A DNA stretch of 64,000 nucleotides from Streptomyces griseus (GCF_900460065.1 NZ_UAVD01000027.1:124001-188000), one strand, 5' to 3'. Positions 45,642-54,279 are shown, counted from the first letter of the stretch. Notes: generated from the sequence alone by a model not told the origin. Translations and numbers: made by a program.

Positions 45642-46301
45642 TCAGGGCGAGGCGTCGAGCAGCGGCAGCAGCGTCTGCCAGTTCGCCCGGGTGGCTGCCA
45701 CCGCTCCCTCGACGTCCCCGGCCGCGCACAGCGCGATGATCCGGTCGTGCTGGGCGACCGACCCGCGCCCGCCCAACGAGGAGAAGCGCAGCCGCTCCAG
45801 TCGACGCAGCACGGGGGTGAACTGATCGAGGACGGTGGCGACGGCCGCGTTGGCGCAGGCGGTCACGGCGACGCCGTGGAAGGCGTCGTCGGCCTCCAGC
45901 GCCGCCTCGGCGTCGTTGCGCCGCAAGGCGTCCGCGAAACGGGCGTTCGCCTCGCGCATGGCGTCGAGCTCGACCGCGTCCACCTGCGGAACCGCCTCCC
46001 GCACGGCGAGTTCGTGCATGGCGGAGGTGACCGACTGCGCGGCCCGCACGGCACGGACGTCGAGCGGACTGACGATGGTGTAGCGGCCGGGTTTCGTCCG
46101 CACCAGCCCCGCCTGCTCCAACCGCGCCAGCGCCTCGCGCACCGGCGTACGGCTGACGCCGAGCCAGGCGACCAGGTCGCCGTCGTTGAGGCGTTCACCC
46201 GGCGCGAGGGTGCCGTCGACGATGGCGTCACGGATGGCCCGGTAGGCGCTCTCGCGCAGGAGCGACCGGGAGACGAGGCCTCGGTTCTGCGGAACTGGCA
46301 T
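45642..46301 (-). CDS. GntR family (FadR/VanR subgroup) regulator of acdS
   Basis: A 219-residue regulator. The winged helix spans residues 12-78 (SAYRAIRDAIVDGTLAPGERLNDGDLVAWLGVSRTPVREALARLEQAGLVRTKPG). The helical FCD ligand domain follows, with likely metal or ligand residues in DDAFHGVAV and VAQHDRIIALCAAGD. ATG 46301 is embedded in a 20-bp palindrome that should be its own operator, so autoregulation is likely. It is the first gene of an operon with acdS. Confidence 0.9.
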   Translation of the reverse strand: MPVPQNRGLVSRSLLRESAYRAIRDAIVDGTLAPGERLNDGDLVAWLGVSRTPVREALARLEQAGLVRTKPGRYTIVSPLDVRAVRAAQSVTSAMHELAVREAVPQVDAVELDAMREANARFADALRRNDAEAALEADDAFHGVAVTACANAAVATVLDQFTPVLRRLERLRFSSLGGRGSVAQHDRIIALCAAGDVEGAVAATRANWQTLLPLLDASP

Positions 46302-46317
46302 GCAATATATTGCATGC
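46298..46317. promoter_or_regulatory. GntR-type operator overlapping the gntR start codon
   Basis: GCATGCAATATATTGCATGC is a 20-bp perfect palindrome covering the ATG (46301-46299). TGCAATATATTGCA resembles FadR/VanR-subfamily operators (TNGTATACNA-like, AT-rich centre). It is exceptionally AT-rich for this genome. Confidence 0.75.
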
Positions 46318-46775
46318 TGCGCCCTGCGGGGCTGTCAAGATCCGGGTCCCACCCGCCTTCCCCGCCGCCGGCCGCGGCCCATCGGGGCCCGGGAGCGGCT
46401 CATGGCGCCGAGCATCAGGGATCCCGGCGGCCCGCGGCGCCGTGGATCACGGATCCGGATCCCGGCGCCGTGGATCACGGATCCGGTATCCCGGCCGTGG
46501 ACGGAATGCCGATTGGCCCGGGCATCGCGGACGCGTGAATTCACGCTTCGGCAGGTGAGAAATGCGAACGCGCGGCTTTTACAGTCCTCTTCGCGTTCTG
46601 TTAAAACTTCCCCCCGTCAAGCACCTTGCTGGTGCTGATCCGTTGGGCCAGAGTTCATGTCGCGGCGGGCATCGCTCCCACCGCCCGGCGGAACTCACTC
46701 CCGACGAAGCGCGCTGACGCATCGTCGCATTCAACCCCCCTCGAGAGTTCCGCCTGCCATCCGGAAGGAATCAGC
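46302..46775. other. 474-bp intergenic region between gntR and the S1 protease gene
   Basis: It holds the operator just described, the 28-bp-period tandem repeat at 46436-46486, and an AT-richer stretch around 46550-46620 (CTTTTACAG, TTCTGTTAAAAC) that probably contains the protease promoter. No gene was recognised. Confidence 0.5.
46436..46486. repeat. Tandem 23-bp direct repeat with 28-bp period
   Basis: Two identical 23-bp copies (46436-46458 and 46464-46486), each containing GTGGATCACGGATCCGG, with degenerate half-copies on both sides. GGATCACGGATCC-type half-palindromes give each unit dyad symmetry. Confidence 0.75.
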
Positions 46776-48014
46776 GTGCGTCATTCCCGTCATTCCCGCA
46801 TTTCCAGCAAGTACAGATTCGTCTTCGTGGCGGCCGCGCTCTCGGCCTCCGTCGTCCTCGGAACCCAGGCCACCGCCCAGGCCCGGGACGCCGCTCCCGC
46901 CGGGGACTCGTCAGCCCCGCTCTACCAGCCCGAGATGGTCCGGGCGCTCGCCGCGTCGCTCGGTGTGGACGAGAGGACGGCGACCGACCGGCTGGACCGG
47001 CAGGACGCCCAGCAGAAGCGGCTCGCCGAGCTGCGCGCGGGCGGACTGGTCGACGACGGCGCGTTCTTCGACGCCTCGGGCGACCTGACCGTCAACGCCG
47101 AGAACCGTGCCGACGCGGCCCGGTTCGAGCGGGCCGGGCTCGACGCCCGGCTGCCCGCCCGCGGCGAGAGCACCCTCGACCGGATCAAGGCCCGGCTCGA
47201 CGCCTCCGCCGCGAAGAGCGCGCCCGCCGGAGTGGTGGCCTGGTCCGTGGACCTCGCCGCCGACCAGGTCGTCGTCAAGGTGAACAGCGACCGCTCGGCC
47301 CCCGCCAAGGCGTTCCTCGCCGCGGCGGCGAAGCACGGCTCCGCCGTCAGGATCGTGCGGGGCGAGGAGAAGCTCGCACCCCAGGCCGCGATATACCCCG
47401 GCAGCAAGATGACGATCAACAACACCACCGGCTGGTGTTCCGTCGGCTACGGTGCCCGCGACCGGTCCGGCAACCAGTACCTGGTCACCGCCGGCCACTG
47501 CGTCGCCAACCTCCCCACCCTGCGCTACGACGGCACCGCCTTCGCCAAGGGCACCAAGACCCGCTACGCACTCGGCACCCGCAGCGTCGACATGGGCATC
47601 GCCTCCGTCAACTCCGGCCACTCCATCACCACCAGCGTCGGCACCTGGGGCAACACCAACCCCATCGCCGTGCGGGGCAGCAGCCGGGCGGCCTCCGGCG
47701 CCTCGCTCTGCAAGTCCGGCGCCACCACGGGCTGGACCTGCGGCACGGTCGGCTCGTACAACGTCTCGGTCACCTACGTCGACCTCAACGGCGGGCCCGA
47801 CACCGTCGTCACCGGCCTGGCCACCTCCAGCGTCTGCACGGAGGGCGGCGACAGCGGCGGCGCGTACATCTCCGGCAACCAGGCCCAGGGCATGACCTCC
47901 GGCGGTCCCACCAACCAGCGCTGCACCGGAGGGGTCAACTCCCGCGGTTCCTCCTACTTCCAGCCGCTCGACGACACCCTCGCCCACTACGGGCTGACCC
48001 TCAACACCAACTGA
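46776..48014 (+). CDS. Secreted S1 family serine protease (streptogrisin/alpha-lytic type) with propeptide
   Basis: A 412-residue preproprotease. A signal peptide (RFVFVAAALSASVVLGTQATAQA) is followed by a propeptide (residues about 45-210) of the alpha-lytic-protease type (PEMVRALAASLGVDERTATDRL... VVAWSVDLAADQVVVKV). The mature protease starts near AIYPGSKMTINN. The triad is His in VTAGHC, Asp in RSVDMGIA and Ser in CTEGGDSGGAY. Paired cysteines (CSVGYG.../GHC and SLCKSG.../TCG) fit the fold. The start is GTG 46776 with GGAAGGAA; the in-frame extension to 46626 is not conserved. Confidence 0.93.
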   Translation: MRHSRHSRISSKYRFVFVAAALSASVVLGTQATAQARDAAPAGDSSAPLYQPEMVRALAASLGVDERTATDRLDRQDAQQKRLAELRAGGLVDDGAFFDASGDLTVNAENRADAARFERAGLDARLPARGESTLDRIKARLDASAAKSAPAGVVAWSVDLAADQVVVKVNSDRSAPAKAFLAAAAKHGSAVRIVRGEEKLAPQAAIYPGSKMTINNTTGWCSVGYGARDRSGNQYLVTAGHCVANLPTLRYDGTAFAKGTKTRYALGTRSVDMGIASVNSGHSITTSVGTWGNTNPIAVRGSSRAASGASLCKSGATTGWTCGTVGSYNVSVTYVDLNGGPDTVVTGLATSSVCTEGGDSGGAYISGNQAQGMTSGGPTNQRCTGGVNSRGSSYFQPLDDTLAHYGLTLNTN

Positions 48015-48037
48015 CCCGCGGACAGAAGGGCTGACCA

Positions 48038-48070
48038 GGGGCCGTCCACCGGGCTAAGGTGGGCGGCCCC
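48038..48070 (+). terminator. Terminator after the S1 protease gene
   Basis: A 13-bp stem with one G.T pair (48038-48050 with 48058-48070) and a 7-base loop, 23 bp after the protease stop. Confidence 0.75.
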
Positions 48071-48106
48071 CGAGCCGCTGGTGCCCGCGGACCGTTGAGA
48101 GACGCC

Positions 48107-49093
48107 ATGCCGCATCCCGTTCCCGAGACCGACAAGCGCACAGCCGCCGAAGCCGAGGCCGAGGCCGACGGCACCGAGGACCCGGCGTCCGCCCGCGAAG
48201 GGTTCCGCGAGCCCGAGGCGACCTTCGCGGCCGTGTTCCGCCAGGCCCTGCGCAGACGCGGACTCCCGCTGGAACGCATCCGCGACCACCTGCGCGCCCA
48301 GCAGATATCCGTCAGCCTCGCCACCCTCAGCCACTGGCAGCGCGGTCGCAGCCAACCCGAGAAGGCCCAGTCGCTGCGCGCCGTGGACGCCTTGGAACCC
48401 CTGCTCGACCTGCCGACCGGCGCTCTGCGCTCGCTGCTCGGACCGCACCGTCCCCGGGGCGGGGCCCGCCCGCCCGACCCGGCCGCGGCCCGGGGAGTCT
48501 TCGGCGAGGACTCCGATGTGGAGCAGGCACTCGGTGACGCCTTCGCCCACTTCAACGCCGGTCTGCGCGCGCTCACGGTCCAGGAGACCGTCTGCCTGGA
48601 CGAGCACCGCGCCATCCGTGAGACCTCGGTGACCACCGTCGTGCAGGCCGTGCGCGACGGCGTCGACCACCTCGGCGTCGTCCACTTCCTCGACTCACCG
48701 AAGTCCGGAACGGCCGCCCTCGACGTACCGGGCCGCCCCGCACCCCGCATCCGGTTCCTGGAGGAGATGGGCTGCGTGGCGGCCGACATTCCGCTCGGCC
48801 GCCGGCTGGCCCGTACGGAGACGGCGGTGATCGCCTACACCCTCCGCGCGGAGGGCGAGACCTCCTGGCAGCACGAGCGCCGCGTCACCGTCCCCCTGCG
48901 CGCGTACCTGCTGCACGTACGCTTCGACCCCCGGGCGGTGCCCGCCCACTGCTGGGGATACCGCCGCGAGCGGATCGGCGCCGACCCCAGCCACCGTCAC
49001 CGCACGCCCCTGGACGACTTCCACACGACCCACCTCCTGCCGACGCGGTGCGTACCGGGCGTGTACGGGATCGAGTGGTGCTGGCCCGACTGA
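48107..49093 (+). CDS. Putative helix-turn-helix regulator, 328 residues
   Basis: An N-terminal disordered 40 residues precede an HTH-like segment (FAAVFRQALRRRGLPLERIRDHLRAQQISVSLATLSHWQRGRSQPEKAQSLRAVDALEPLLDLPTGALRSLLG, residues 42-112). This resembles Streptomyces regulators with an XRE-type start. The C-terminal 200 residues (ALGDAFAHFNAGLRALTVQETVCLDEHRAIRETSVTTVVQAVRDGVDH...) form a domain I cannot name; it ends with several Cys/His/Trp (AHCWGYRRE, RCVPGVYGIEWCW). ATG 48107 follows a weak ribosome site. It is convergent with the response regulator gene. Confidence 0.7.
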   Translation: MPHPVPETDKRTAAEAEAEADGTEDPASAREGFREPEATFAAVFRQALRRRGLPLERIRDHLRAQQISVSLATLSHWQRGRSQPEKAQSLRAVDALEPLLDLPTGALRSLLGPHRPRGGARPPDPAAARGVFGEDSDVEQALGDAFAHFNAGLRALTVQETVCLDEHRAIRETSVTTVVQAVRDGVDHLGVVHFLDSPKSGTAALDVPGRPAPRIRFLEEMGCVAADIPLGRRLARTETAVIAYTLRAEGETSWQHERRVTVPLRAYLLHVRFDPRAVPAHCWGYRRERIGADPSHRHRTPLDDFHTTHLLPTRCVPGVYGIEWCWPD

Positions 49094-49101
49094 GCGGCCT
49101 G

Positions 49102-49124
49102 GGGCCGGGAAGTGCTCCCGGCCC
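49102..49124. terminator. Bidirectional terminator between convergent genes
   Basis: A perfect 9-bp stem (GGGCCGGGA at 49102-49110 with 49116-49124) and a 5-base loop between the HTH gene (+) and the response regulator gene (-). Confidence 0.7.
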
Positions 49125-49166
49125 TCCGGCTGCTGGGGGAACGAGGGCCTCGGCCATCCCCGTATC

Positions 49167-49832
49167 TCAGTTGTACGCGAACCAGGTGAGAATGGCCTTG
49201 ACGCGCCGATTGTCCTCGTCGGGAGGCATGCCGAGCTTCACGAAGACGTTCGCCACATGCTTGCTCACGGCAGCGCCGGAGAGGAACAGCTCGGTCGCGA
49301 TCTCCGCGTTGGAGCGCCCTTCGGCCATGTGCGCGAGCACTTCCCTCTCGCGAGCGGTGAGCCGGGCGAGCGGACCCTGCGGCGAGTCCGCGCGGGTGGC
49401 GTGGCGGACGACTTCGGGGTCGATCACGACGCCGCCCGCGGAGACCGTCTCGACGGCTCGCAGGAAGTCGGCGACCCGGCCCACCTTCTCCTTGAGCAGG
49501 TACCCGACGGCTCCGTCGGCACCCGGGCCGCTCAGGAGCTCCCTCACGTAGGGGCCCGTGACGTAGGCGGAGAGGACCAGCACCGGAAGGTCCCGGTGGC
49601 GGGAGCGCAGGTCGATCGCGGCACGCAGCCCGTCGTCCGTGTTCTTGGGGGGCATGCGGACATCCGTGATCACCATGTCCGGGGCGTCGCCGGAACGCAC
49701 CAGCTCGTCGACCACGGCGACCAGCTCGTCGGCGTCCTCGCATTCGCGGATGACATCGTGATCGTGGGAGGTCAGGATCTCCCGGATTCCAGCCCTGATC
49801 AGAACGCTGTCATCTGCCAGAACAATTCTCAT
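49167..49832 (-). CDS. NarL/FixJ family response regulator
   Basis: A 221-residue transcription factor. The receiver domain has ADDSVLIRAG, the phosphoacceptor Asp57 in MVITDVRMPP, and the Lys of YLLKEKVG. The LuxR-type HTH is at residues about 152-210 (ARLTAREREVLAHMAEGRSNAEIATELFLSGAAVSKHVANVFVKLGM). ATG 49832 has GGGGAGGG in front. It follows the kinase gene by 35 bp. The target is probably the divergent ABC operon through the 22-bp inverted repeat at 51074-51095. Confidence 0.93.
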   Translation of the reverse strand: MRIVLADDSVLIRAGIREILTSHDHDVIRECEDADELVAVVDELVRSGDAPDMVITDVRMPPKNTDDGLRAAIDLRSRHRDLPVLVLSAYVTGPYVRELLSGPGADGAVGYLLKEKVGRVADFLRAVETVSAGGVVIDPEVVRHATRADSPQGPLARLTAREREVLAHMAEGRSNAEIATELFLSGAAVSKHVANVFVKLGMPPDEDNRRVKAILTWFAYN

Positions 49833-49867
49833 GAACCCTCCCCGGGAAGACATTCTGTTTCCATTGA

Positions 49868-51049
49868 TCACCATGGGGGTTGGCCGGGGGCGGACGCCGA
49901 AACCTGTGTCCCGCCACCCGGTGGGCTGAGAATGTCGAGATTCCCGCCGACACTGCGCATGCGCTCGCGGAGTCCGGCGAGCCCGGAGCCCGCGTCGATC
50001 CTCGCACCGCCGACACCGTCGTCCCGCACCCGCACGTGCACGTCGGTCGTGGTGCACCGCAGGTCGACCCGGGCGACTCCCGCATGTGCGTGTTTCGCGA
50101 TGTTCGTCAGGGCTTCGGACACCGTGAAGTATACGGCGGTCGCCGTCGGTGACGAAAGCTGGGAGTCATCGCCGGTGCTGGTCAGTTCGACCCGCAGAGG
50201 CGATCGGGCGGCGAGTTCTCGGACGGCGGCGATGAGGCCGAGGTCGCTCAGTTCACGGGGATGGATGTCGCGCACCGTCTCCCTCAGCCGTTCGAGTGCG
50301 CGCTCCGCTTGAGCCTGCGCCTCGCGGGCCAGCCGCACGACGCGTTCCCGGTCGGTGGCTGCGGAGGTGGCCGCGGCTTCCAGCATTCCGAGACGCATGA
50401 CGACGGCGACGAGTTCCTGTTGGGCGCCGTCATGCAGATCGCGTTCAATGCGCTGCCGCTCGAATTCGAAGGCCGCTGTCAGCGAAGCCCGACTGGTCCG
50501 GAGCTCCTCCAGTTTCGCGAGCAGATCCGGGTCCCCGCCTCGGGAGAAGGCGCGCTGGAAAAGGTCCCGAAGAAATGACGTGCCGGTCAGTACGGCCGTG
50601 GTGACCGAACCGAGAATTACCCCTGCGGGAACTGCGAGGAAGGTCTGCCCCACGGAATCAGGGGTGAACGGACCGACCTGTGCGGCAATGCCGAGAAGCC
50701 AGAAGACGGGGGAGAAGACCAGCACGGCGGCGCCGATGAACCCGAAGAAGGCCACCAGCAGCGACAGCGCGGACAGGAGGGCTGCGGTCACGAGAACCGG
50801 GAGGTCGGTGCGCCACAGCGACCGTGAACGCAGCCGGAGGGACACCCACTGGGCCCAGCTGTTGTCGGAGGGCTTCAGCGGCATCGTCTCGGCACCGCAC
50901 CACCGGCCTCTCGATCGGTCCGTCTCGGCCACCACCGGGGACGCGACCGGGAAAACGAGAAGGGAAATCAGCAGAATCGGAAAAGCTATGGCTGCGATGC
51001 ATTCCGTCAGCACTCTCCGGGCAATGCGAATCTGCGCCATGCCCGTCAT
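49868..51049 (-). CDS. Sensor histidine kinase (HisKA_3, NarL-cognate type)
   Basis: A 393-residue membrane kinase. One N-terminal helix (residues 15-38) and two to three more (83-160) give a sensor with little extracellular sequence. The phosphorylated His206 is in FERQRIERDLHDGAQQELVAVVMRLGML, and the ATPase domain has EALTNIAKHAHAG (N box), VRDDGVGG (G1) and GSGLAGLRERMRSVGG (G2). The minimal sensor is like intramembrane-sensing kinases that work with ABC exporters. The start could be ATG 51049 or 51040; neither has a ribosome site. Confidence 0.92.
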   Translation of the reverse strand: MTGMAQIRIARRVLTECIAAIAFPILLISLLVFPVASPVVAETDRSRGRWCGAETMPLKPSDNSWAQWVSLRLRSRSLWRTDLPVLVTAALLSALSLLVAFFGFIGAAVLVFSPVFWLLGIAAQVGPFTPDSVGQTFLAVPAGVILGSVTTAVLTGTSFLRDLFQRAFSRGGDPDLLAKLEELRTSRASLTAAFEFERQRIERDLHDGAQQELVAVVMRLGMLEAAATSAATDRERVVRLAREAQAQAERALERLRETVRDIHPRELSDLGLIAAVRELAARSPLRVELTSTGDDSQLSSPTATAVYFTVSEALTNIAKHAHAGVARVDLRCTTTDVHVRVRDDGVGGARIDAGSGLAGLRERMRSVGGNLDILSPPGGGTQVSASAPGQPPW

Positions 51050-51073
51050 TGTCGCACACCGCGGATCACGTAA

Positions 51074-51095
51074 AAGGTAGACCCAGGTCTACCTT
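51074..51095. promoter_or_regulatory. 22-bp inverted repeat in the divergent promoter (likely response-regulator operator)
   Basis: AAGGTAGACC and GGTCTACCTT flank a CA spacer, giving a perfect dyad between the kinase gene (-, start 51049) and the ABC gene (+, start 51149). Its position suits control of both units by the NarL-type regulator. Confidence 0.65.
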
Positions 51096-51148
51096 CAAGC
51101 AGTGCAGGCACCCGTGTGGATCGGGCCGTGCCCTGTTTAGCTCGATGC

Positions 51149-51928
51149 ATGCCTATCGCAGCTACCGTTCCCGTGCCCTGTATCCGTTTGCGCGGCCTTC
51201 ATATGGACTTTCCCGTCCCGGGGCGTCGACGTGAGACGGCTCGGGTCCTGCACGACATCGACCTGGAAATTCCCGAAGGCCGGCTGACCGCCATTGTCGG
51301 CCCCTCCGGGTCGGGCAAGTCGACGCTTCTGCTCTGCATCGCCGGTCTGGAGCGGGCGACGGCGGGTTCCATCGAGGTCCTCGGCACGGACGTCATGTCG
51401 CTTTCACCGCGCAAACAGGCCGCATTCCGCAGTGAGAACGTCGGATTCATCTTCCAGGAGTACAACCTCGTCAGCTCGCTGACGGTGGAGGACAACATCG
51501 CCCTGCCGGCGCGACTCGCCGGCCGTCGGGTGCCCGGGCCGAGGGTCGGCGACGCCATGTCGAGGCTCGGTATCGCCCAGCACGCACGACGCCGCCCCGA
51601 CCAGCTGTCCGGGGGCGAACGTCAGCGCGTCGCGGTGGCACGGGTCGTCGCGAACCAGCCGCGGATCGTCTTCGCGGACGAGCCGACCGGCGCGCTCGAC
51701 CTCAAGTCGGGCCAAGTCGTGCTCGATTGGCTGCAAGCACTTCCCGCGCAGGGAACCACGGTCCTCATGGTCACCCACGACCCCCATGCGGCGGCACGTG
51801 CCGATCAGGTCGTGGTGCTGGGGTCCGGGCGCGTGCGCACCGTCATTCCCGGTGGCGACTCCCACGCGGTGAGCGATGCCGTTCTCGCGGCGCAGTCGGA
51901 GTTCGAGGCCGGGGTGCGGGCGTCGTGA
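51149..51928 (+). CDS. ABC transporter ATP-binding protein (MacB/LolD/BceA type)
   Basis: A 259-residue ATPase. Walker A is VGPSGSGKSTLLLCIAGLE, Q-loop FIFQEYNLVSSLTVEDNIALPARL (typical of MacB/LolD/BceA), signature LSGGERQRVAVARV, Walker B RIVFADEPTGALDLKSG, and H-loop LMVTHDP. ATG 51149 is preferred to 51116 because the alternative adds an unusual Cys-rich lead; neither has a strong ribosome site. The stop overlaps the permease ATG (TGATG). With its partner it probably exports or detoxifies an antimicrobial or lipid. Confidence 0.9.
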   Translation: MPIAATVPVPCIRLRGLHMDFPVPGRRRETARVLHDIDLEIPEGRLTAIVGPSGSGKSTLLLCIAGLERATAGSIEVLGTDVMSLSPRKQAAFRSENVGFIFQEYNLVSSLTVEDNIALPARLAGRRVPGPRVGDAMSRLGIAQHARRRPDQLSGGERQRVAVARVVANQPRIVFADEPTGALDLKSGQVVLDWLQALPAQGTTVLMVTHDPHAAARADQVVVLGSGRVRTVIPGGDSHAVSDAVLAAQSEFEAGVRAS

Positions 51929-53265
51929 TGCGACTCGTCCTCTCGGACATCCGGATGCGGGCGTCCATGTGGTGGTGGACGTTTCTGTGCGCGGTGGTCG
52001 GTGCGGCATGCTCGGCCGGCTCGGTCATCGCCATGTTCACCGCCGTCTCGGCGTCGCGGGCGGCGGGTGACGCGCGGATGGTGTCCGCGTCGATCGCACT
52101 CGGCGGCAACATCGTCTTCTTCACCGTGCTCGCCGCCGTGGGTGTCGTCGCGTCCACCGTCGGTCTGACCTTGACGTCCCAACGACGCGATCACGCCCTG
52201 TGGGCGATCCTCGGCATCCCGCGGGAACGCATCAGGTCCGTCCTGCGCACGGAACTCGTCGTGCTCGGCGTCGCGGCCGGCGCGCTGGCAGTACCGCTGG
52301 CCCCTCTCGTCGCCGGCGCCGCCCTCGACCAGTGGACGGCCAAGGGGCTCGACCTCCACGGAGCAACGGCCGGTTTCCAGGTCTGGCACATCGGGGTGAG
52401 TGCGCTGTCCGGAGTGGTCCCGTGTCTGCTCGGCGGCTGGGGAGTCACGCGCCGGGCCGCCAGGACACCGGAGATGCGCGCCTTTCGGGACTTCTCCGAT
52501 CCACCGGCGCGGCCCGGGGTCGCGCGCGGTGTGCTCGCACTCTGCCTCCTCGCCGGGGTGCTCGGCATGTGGATTCCCGGGCTGGGGCTCGAACTCGAAG
52601 GCGGGGTCGAGCAGCGGACGGCCTTCGCTTTCGCCGGGGACCTCTTCCTCATCTGCCTGTTGCTGCTGATGGGCCCGTGGGTGATCACACCTCTGATGAG
52701 GTTCTGGACCGCGATCGTGCCCCTGCGCGGGGTCGCCTGGCACCTTGCCGTGCAGGCGTGCCGCACCCGTGCTGCGAGAAGCGTCACCACGGTGCTGCCC
52801 TTCGCCCTCTCCCTGTCGTTCGTCGGACTCTTCATGGTCATGGCCAACGTCATGCCCGGAAGCACCGCCGCTCTCGACGATGTCCTGGTCGTGCTGGGCT
52901 GGGTCTTCGTCGTGTCCTGGGTCGGCGGCCTCGCTGTGATCGCTCTGGTCGGGCGGGAACGCACCCGCGATTCCGCACTGGTGACGGTCGCCGGTGCGCG
53001 GCCGGGCGTGGTCGCCCGATCAACGGTCTACGAGGGAGTGATCTACGCGGGGACGGCCGTCGTCTTCGGCGCGATCACCCTCGCCGTGACGAGTGCCACG
53101 ATCGCCGCGGGCGCCCGGACCAGCGTTGTCCGGGTCCTGGACGGCCTGCCCTGGACGACTCTCGGCCTGCTTGCCGGCGTGACCCTCGGAACCACCTGCC
53201 TCGCGCTGGCCCTCCAGGCGGCCCGCGTGTCGCGCACGGTCGCCGCCCGAGCTCTGCGCTCGTGA
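51928..53265 (+). CDS. ABC transporter permease, FtsX/MacB-like
   Basis: A 445-residue membrane protein. It has an N-terminal helix (WWWTFLCAVVGAACSAGSVIAMFTAV), an FtsX-like core (VFFTVLAAVGVVASTVGLTLTSQRRDHALWAILGIPRERIRSVLRTELVVLGVAAGALAVPLAP) and further pairs of helices to the C-terminus. The motif QRRDHALWAILGIPRERI is the family's typical cytoplasmic loop. About eight helices are expected and there is no large extracellular domain like that of BceB. It forms a complex with the preceding ATPase. Confidence 0.87.
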   Translation: MRLVLSDIRMRASMWWWTFLCAVVGAACSAGSVIAMFTAVSASRAAGDARMVSASIALGGNIVFFTVLAAVGVVASTVGLTLTSQRRDHALWAILGIPRERIRSVLRTELVVLGVAAGALAVPLAPLVAGAALDQWTAKGLDLHGATAGFQVWHIGVSALSGVVPCLLGGWGVTRRAARTPEMRAFRDFSDPPARPGVARGVLALCLLAGVLGMWIPGLGLELEGGVEQRTAFAFAGDLFLICLLLLMGPWVITPLMRFWTAIVPLRGVAWHLAVQACRTRAARSVTTVLPFALSLSFVGLFMVMANVMPGSTAALDDVLVVLGWVFVVSWVGGLAVIALVGRERTRDSALVTVAGARPGVVARSTVYEGVIYAGTAVVFGAITLAVTSATIAAGARTSVVRVLDGLPWTTLGLLAGVTLGTTCLALALQAARVSRTVAARALRS

Positions 53266-53354
53266 ACCGGGGCGACGCCCCGGCCCCTCGAAGCAACCAC
53301 CACCAAGAACGGCGTGCGGCACTCGCATGTCCAGAACCGCAAAGGAACGAGAAG

Positions 53355-54116
53355 ATGAGAATGAGGCCCCGTGCTGTGCTCGCCCTCGGGGGCGTCGTGG
53401 TCCTCACCGTCGCAGCCGCAGGATGCGGCCCGGAGGTCACCTCGGCGGACACGGCCGCGAAGTCGAAGACGTTTGAGTTCAGCGGTAGGAGCCTGACCGT
53501 GAAGTCCGGCTCCGCCGACCTGGACTTCGTGGCCGCCGACGTCCGGGGAATCGAGGTGACGCGGCAGGTCAGCGGTACGAAGGTCGGCGGTGAAGTGGAA
53601 GCCGGATGGAAGCTCGAAGGGGACGTTCTCGCGCTCGCGGTGGACTGCACGGGTATCTCCGTCAACTGCGGTGCGAAGTACACCGTCAAGCTGCCGCGCG
53701 ACGTCGCGCTCACGGTCGAGAACGCGAAGGGCCTGGTCGAGGCCACGGGCTTCACCGCGGACTTCTCGGCCAAGGCCGACGACATACGGGTGTCGGACCT
53801 CAGCGGACCCCGACTGGACCTCGAAGGCCGAGACGGAACCATCGAAGGCGAAAGGATCTCCGCGGGGGCGGTCACCGTCGCCGCGCGCAACGGTGACAGC
53901 GAGTTGGACTTCGCCTCAGCACCCGACCTCATCGATGTGCGAAGCCAGGACGGCGACGTTCGGCTTGGCCTGCCGGAGGCGACGTACGCGGTCGACACGG
54001 CAGCCAAGAAGGGCGACATCACGGTGGAGGTGACGAAAGACGACACAAGTGACCGTGCCGTGAGGACCCGCACCCGCAACGGGGACATCGTCATCGGCAG
54101 GAGCGAGACGCGGTGA
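53355..54116 (+). CDS. DUF4097 family beta-repeat lipoprotein
   Basis: A 253-residue exported lipoprotein. The lipobox is at VAAAGC with Cys24, after the signal MRMRPRAVLALGGVVVLTV. The mature part is made of short beta repeats typical of DUF4097 adhesin-like proteins (LTVKSGSADLDFVAADVRGIEVTRQV, LTVENAKGLVEATGFTADFSAKADDIRVSDLSGPRLDLEGRDGTIEGE, VAARNGDSELDFASAPDLIDVRSQDGDVRLGLP). The Cys pair in VDCTGISVNCGAKY may bridge. ATG 53355 follows AAAGGAACGAG. It lies 89 bp after the permease gene and is likely part of the same operon. Confidence 0.85.
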   Translation: MRMRPRAVLALGGVVVLTVAAAGCGPEVTSADTAAKSKTFEFSGRSLTVKSGSADLDFVAADVRGIEVTRQVSGTKVGGEVEAGWKLEGDVLALAVDCTGISVNCGAKYTVKLPRDVALTVENAKGLVEATGFTADFSAKADDIRVSDLSGPRLDLEGRDGTIEGERISAGAVTVAARNGDSELDFASAPDLIDVRSQDGDVRLGLPEATYAVDTAAKKGDITVEVTKDDTSDRAVRTRTRNGDIVIGRSETR

Positions 54117-54227
54117 CGCGGTGAGGCGGTGAGTCCGTGACGGCTCTACCGGATGGGACGTCAACCGCGATCATGCGGCACGGTCCGTCGGGTCTGCAGG
54201 CGGTCCGTGCCGGTCCGTGGACGCCGA

Positions 54228-54262
54228 AGCCCCACCGTGGTCGCGCGGTGGGGCTGTTGTTC
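54228..54262 (+). terminator. Intrinsic terminator after the DUF4097 gene
   Basis: A perfect 10-bp stem (AGCCCCACCG at 54228-54237 with 54246-54255) followed by GTTGTTC, one of the few terminators here with a T-rich tail. It separates convergent units. Confidence 0.75.
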
Positions 54263-54279
54263 GGCCGACTCGGGTGGTT

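Noticed and set aside
46298..46317. Reading the gntR-start palindrome as a transcription terminator
   Set aside because: The stem is AT-rich and overlaps the start codon of an intact gene; an operator fits much better.
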